The notes beneath the pieces were generated by a model. That model worked only from the letters and a program-made list of their open reading frames with translations, was not told the origin of the DNA and did no database searches. The translations under genes were made by a program, and so were the position numbers. This document shows positions 12,111 to 14,184 of a stretch of DNA of 14,184 nt, one piece after another. Position 1 is the stretch's first letter. The number at the start of each line of letters is the position of its first letter. Source of the stretch: Nitrososphaera sp. (GTDB lineage: Archaea > Thermoproteota > Nitrososphaeria > Nitrososphaerales > Nitrososphaeraceae); contig JANWHJ010000016.1 in assembly GCA_025450475.1 (NCBI GenBank), positions 1 to 14,184 on the forward strand, in the 5' to 3' direction.

Positions 12111-14157
12111 TAACTTTCCTCCTCAGCTTTGACTTCTCCTCAATCATTGCATCCAGAGTTGCCTGCTTGTCCACTTTCTGCAGTGTTCCCGGCACCTTTT
12201 CCTTCTTTGCCTTTGGTTTTGAAAGCTCACCCTTTTTCCTTGCGGCGTTGATCGCGATCTGTTCCCTGTCAGGTTTAATAACTTCACCGTCAATTTCTAA
12301 TACCTCCTCTTCAACTTCTTCCTCGAGCCGCTCGCTGGTAATCTTATCTTCCTTCTCAACAGGAGCGGTTGCCTGCTGCTCTACTCTTACGTGCTTTTCC
12401 GCAAGCTCTGTAAATGCCTGCTCTAGCTTCGCCGAGTCGACCTTGATGGATTCAGATATCGCACTTATGACCAGCGGGATGTAAAATTTGTAGAGATTCA
12501 GCCTGCCGGCAGCCTCTTTCATTCGCAGCTCCTTTCTGATCTGCGCGCTCACTTTACGGTAGAGCTCCGATAGGCAGTATTTCATGTACTTTTTCAGCTC
12601 ACCTTCCGACGCGATGCTCTCCTTTCCGGCTGTCTTGTACGGTATCTTGGTCGAGCAGATGTGGAAGAACACATGCAACGGCAAGAGCTCCACTGCCCTA
12701 TCTGACTTCACTTCAGCATTTGCAAACTCCTTCGCCTCTTGTTTTGTAATGCCCATTCTGTTTATTGGTACCTCAGATACAACTTCTCTAGCTACGTCAG
12801 ATCCTTCATCATATAGCAGCGGGATCTTGTTTGCAAACCTGTAGAGCTTGAACGAGGGTATGTCGCCGCCGTAAGCAATACCACACTCTACAATCGTGGG
12901 CCGGTTGTTAATGACGCAGGTACGGGATGCATAGGCAGTTAGCGACGGCTTTAGGATTCTTACTGAAATCTGCGGCCGTTGGACTTCTGGAGTGCTCGCG
13001 CCTTCTGCCGCAGGGACGGCTTCCTTCGTAGTGACTATGGTGTACTCAGAAGTCATGCCGGCAGTAAGGATCTGCTCACCAATCGGACTCAGGTGATCCG
13101 TGTTTGCCTGCTGGAAAGATGTATGCTTACACACCTTGACAATCTCGATAAGCTCGTTCTCGCCGTACTTGTCGGCGGGCTTGTTCTCTACTCCTGCCCT
13201 GGCAATGATGTCTTTTGCCTTTTCGCTTGACAACTTTTGGAACGACGCGGCGAGGACTCCCTGTAGTGTGGTCTTGTTGTTCATGAAGTTCATTATCGCT
13301 TTCTTAAGAGTCTGGAGGTCCATGTCTGCCGGGTGCGGAAGGACTTCCTTTGCAGGCTGGGGCATCACTTCCGTTCGTTTTTCAAAAGTAACCTTGCCTT
13401 CGTCTGTCTCATATTCGATGATTGCGTAAGGGTTCACGACGCTGGTTTGACTGATGTATTCGTTGATCTTGCTCTTCATGTTGTTCCTAGTGATTGGAGA
13501 AAGCTTCGCGTGGAGCACTGCTTCGACCCTGAAGCCCGAGTCGCCGGCGATTCTGCTCTCCTCCGCCTTTACAGTATTCTTAGCAAGAACGATCGGCTTG
13601 TTTGTGCTGATGTCTGTTCGTAGCTCAAAGTAGTACTCCATTGCCTCCTCGTGCGATTTTGACCAGACCTTGAGGGGATGAATTGTATCTTTCGTCGAAA
13701 AAGCGGCTATCATTTTCAGACCGACGCCGAATAGGCCGCGCTGCTGCTTTTCGACGTATTTGCCCGATGTCAGGAACGAGCAGACCGCGACGGGTACCTT
13801 GTCTGACGGCACACCGATACCGTTGTCTTCGCAGGTGATCGTCCACAGTTCATCTTCAGAATCGAGCATCTTAAGTGACAACGACAGCCTCGGGAGTATG
13901 TGCTCGGTCTCGCAAGAATCCAGCGAGTTTTCGATAAGCTCTCTTACTGCCATGTATAGGATTCGCTCTGTAGTAAAGCCTGCCAACGCAGAATTGTCCA
14001 CAAAGAACTCAGATTCAGCCTTCTTGTCGTACCTGACCTTTCCTTTCGTCGGCTTTTGTTGAGCGGCTGCAACTTCGACAGTAGCCTTTTGAGTCAAAGA
14101 CGTTGGAGCTAATTCGCTAACTCCATTTAACTTTTTATGATAATTTTTTTGACTCAA
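12097..14157 (-). CDS. top6B: DNA topoisomerase VI subunit B
   Basis: ATPase subunit of topoisomerase VI (GHKL fold). ATP binding dimerises it and drives strand passage through subunit A. Motifs: ELIENSLDS at residues 73-81 with the Mg-binding N77, DNGIGVP at 111-117, and the ATP lid RGLFGVGLKM at 140-149. A helix-two-turn-helix and transducer region follow. At 686 residues it is longer than crenarchaeal forms of about 530. The last 80 or so residues are a very acidic then lysine-rich tail with no recognised fold. The start is uncertain: TTG 14157 gives an AT-rich, Asn/Lys-rich N-terminus unlike the rest, while TTG 14097 lies about 30 bases after a TATA-like stretch. The upstream region is cut by the window end. 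Confidence 0.93.
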   Translation of the reverse strand: MSQKNYHKKLNGVSELAPTSLTQKATVEVAAAQQKPTKGKVRYDKKAESEFFVDNSALAGFTTERILYMAVRELIENSLDSCETEHILPRLSLSLKMLDSEDELWTITCEDNGIGVPSDKVPVAVCSFLTSGKYVEKQQRGLFGVGLKMIAAFSTKDTIHPLKVWSKSHEEAMEYYFELRTDISTNKPIVLAKNTVKAEESRIAGDSGFRVEAVLHAKLSPITRNNMKSKINEYISQTSVVNPYAIIEYETDEGKVTFEKRTEVMPQPAKEVLPHPADMDLQTLKKAIMNFMNNKTTLQGVLAASFQKLSSEKAKDIIARAGVENKPADKYGENELIEIVKVCKHTSFQQANTDHLSPIGEQILTAGMTSEYTIVTTKEAVPAAEGASTPEVQRPQISVRILKPSLTAYASRTCVINNRPTIVECGIAYGGDIPSFKLYRFANKIPLLYDEGSDVAREVVSEVPINRMGITKQEAKEFANAEVKSDRAVELLPLHVFFHICSTKIPYKTAGKESIASEGELKKYMKYCLSELYRKVSAQIRKELRMKEAAGRLNLYKFYIPLVISAISESIKVDSAKLEQAFTELAEKHVRVEQQATAPVEKEDKITSERLEEEVEEEVLEIDGEVIKPDREQIAINAARKKGELSKPKAKKEKVPGTLQKVDKQATLDAMIEEKSKLRRKVNAGN
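14126..14140 (-). promoter_or_regulatory. Possible TATA region of top6B
   Basis: On the minus strand ATCATAAAAAGTTAA lies about 30 bases before an in-frame TTG at 14097. If it is the promoter, the real start is 14097 or later and the first 20 residues of the longer reading are not translated. The alternative is that the promoter is upstream of 14157 and partly outside the window. Confidence 0.3.
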
Positions 14158-14184
14158 TGGGTAAATCTAGTCTATCTGAGAGCC

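Noticed and set aside
1..14184. CRISPR array, insertion sequence, integrase, or phage genes
   Set aside because: No regularly spaced direct repeats, transposase, integrase or terminal inverted repeats were seen; the gene content is housekeeping and biosynthetic.

Overview
The window looks like chromosomal DNA of an ammonia-oxidising archaeon of the Nitrososphaera type (Thaumarchaeota/Nitrososphaerota). The reasons are the LysW carrier-protein route for arginine/lysine, a two-subunit DNA topoisomerase VI, an archaeal-type tyrosyl-tRNA synthetase, TATA boxes placed about 25 bases before near-leaderless start codons, and a roadblock-like small protein family that I associate with this phylum. 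Base composition is about half G+C, as in Nitrososphaera. I see no phage, insertion sequence, CRISPR array, rRNA or tRNA. The species assignment is inference.

Layout. Positions 43-1676 (minus strand) hold a two-gene unit: an ACT-domain protein followed by a helix-turn-helix protein fused to a B12-binding-like module. Divergent from it, on the plus strand, are argG, lysW and lysX (1754-4009), then argC/lysY, argB/lysZ, argD/lysJ and an Lrp/AsnC-type regulator (4134-7582). A roadblock-like gene (7620-8012) converges on tyrS (8007-9053, minus). Positions 9054-9436 carry the tyrS promoter and several tiny candidate ORFs. A YgjP-like metallopeptidase (9437-10138, minus) lies head to head with a small unknown gene (10121-10372, plus). 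A protein made of two copies of one domain (10480-11007, plus) converges on the topoisomerase VI operon, subunit B then A (14157-11004, minus).

How it works together. LysX would load glutamate and/or alpha-aminoadipate onto the C-terminus of LysW. ArgB/LysZ, ArgC/LysY and ArgD/LysJ would phosphorylate, reduce and aminate the carried substrate. ArgG uses the resulting citrulline for arginine. The releasing hydrolase (LysK) and argH are not in the window.

The main finding is a 60-base control block present twice (1667-1726 and 4010-4069), in front of argG and in front of the argC transcript. The copies match at 45 of 60 positions without gaps, and the last 20 or so bases, containing the TATA box, are identical. 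They share TGACC elements exactly 41 bases apart. The Lrp-type regulator at the end of the second operon is the obvious candidate to bind them, and the first copy also covers the start codon of the divergent ACT-domain gene. Other notable points are a LysW that ends in Gln instead of the expected Glu, an 11-codon leader ORF placed where a leaderless start should be and ending flush against argC, and a B12-type sensor domain whose ligand motifs are lost.
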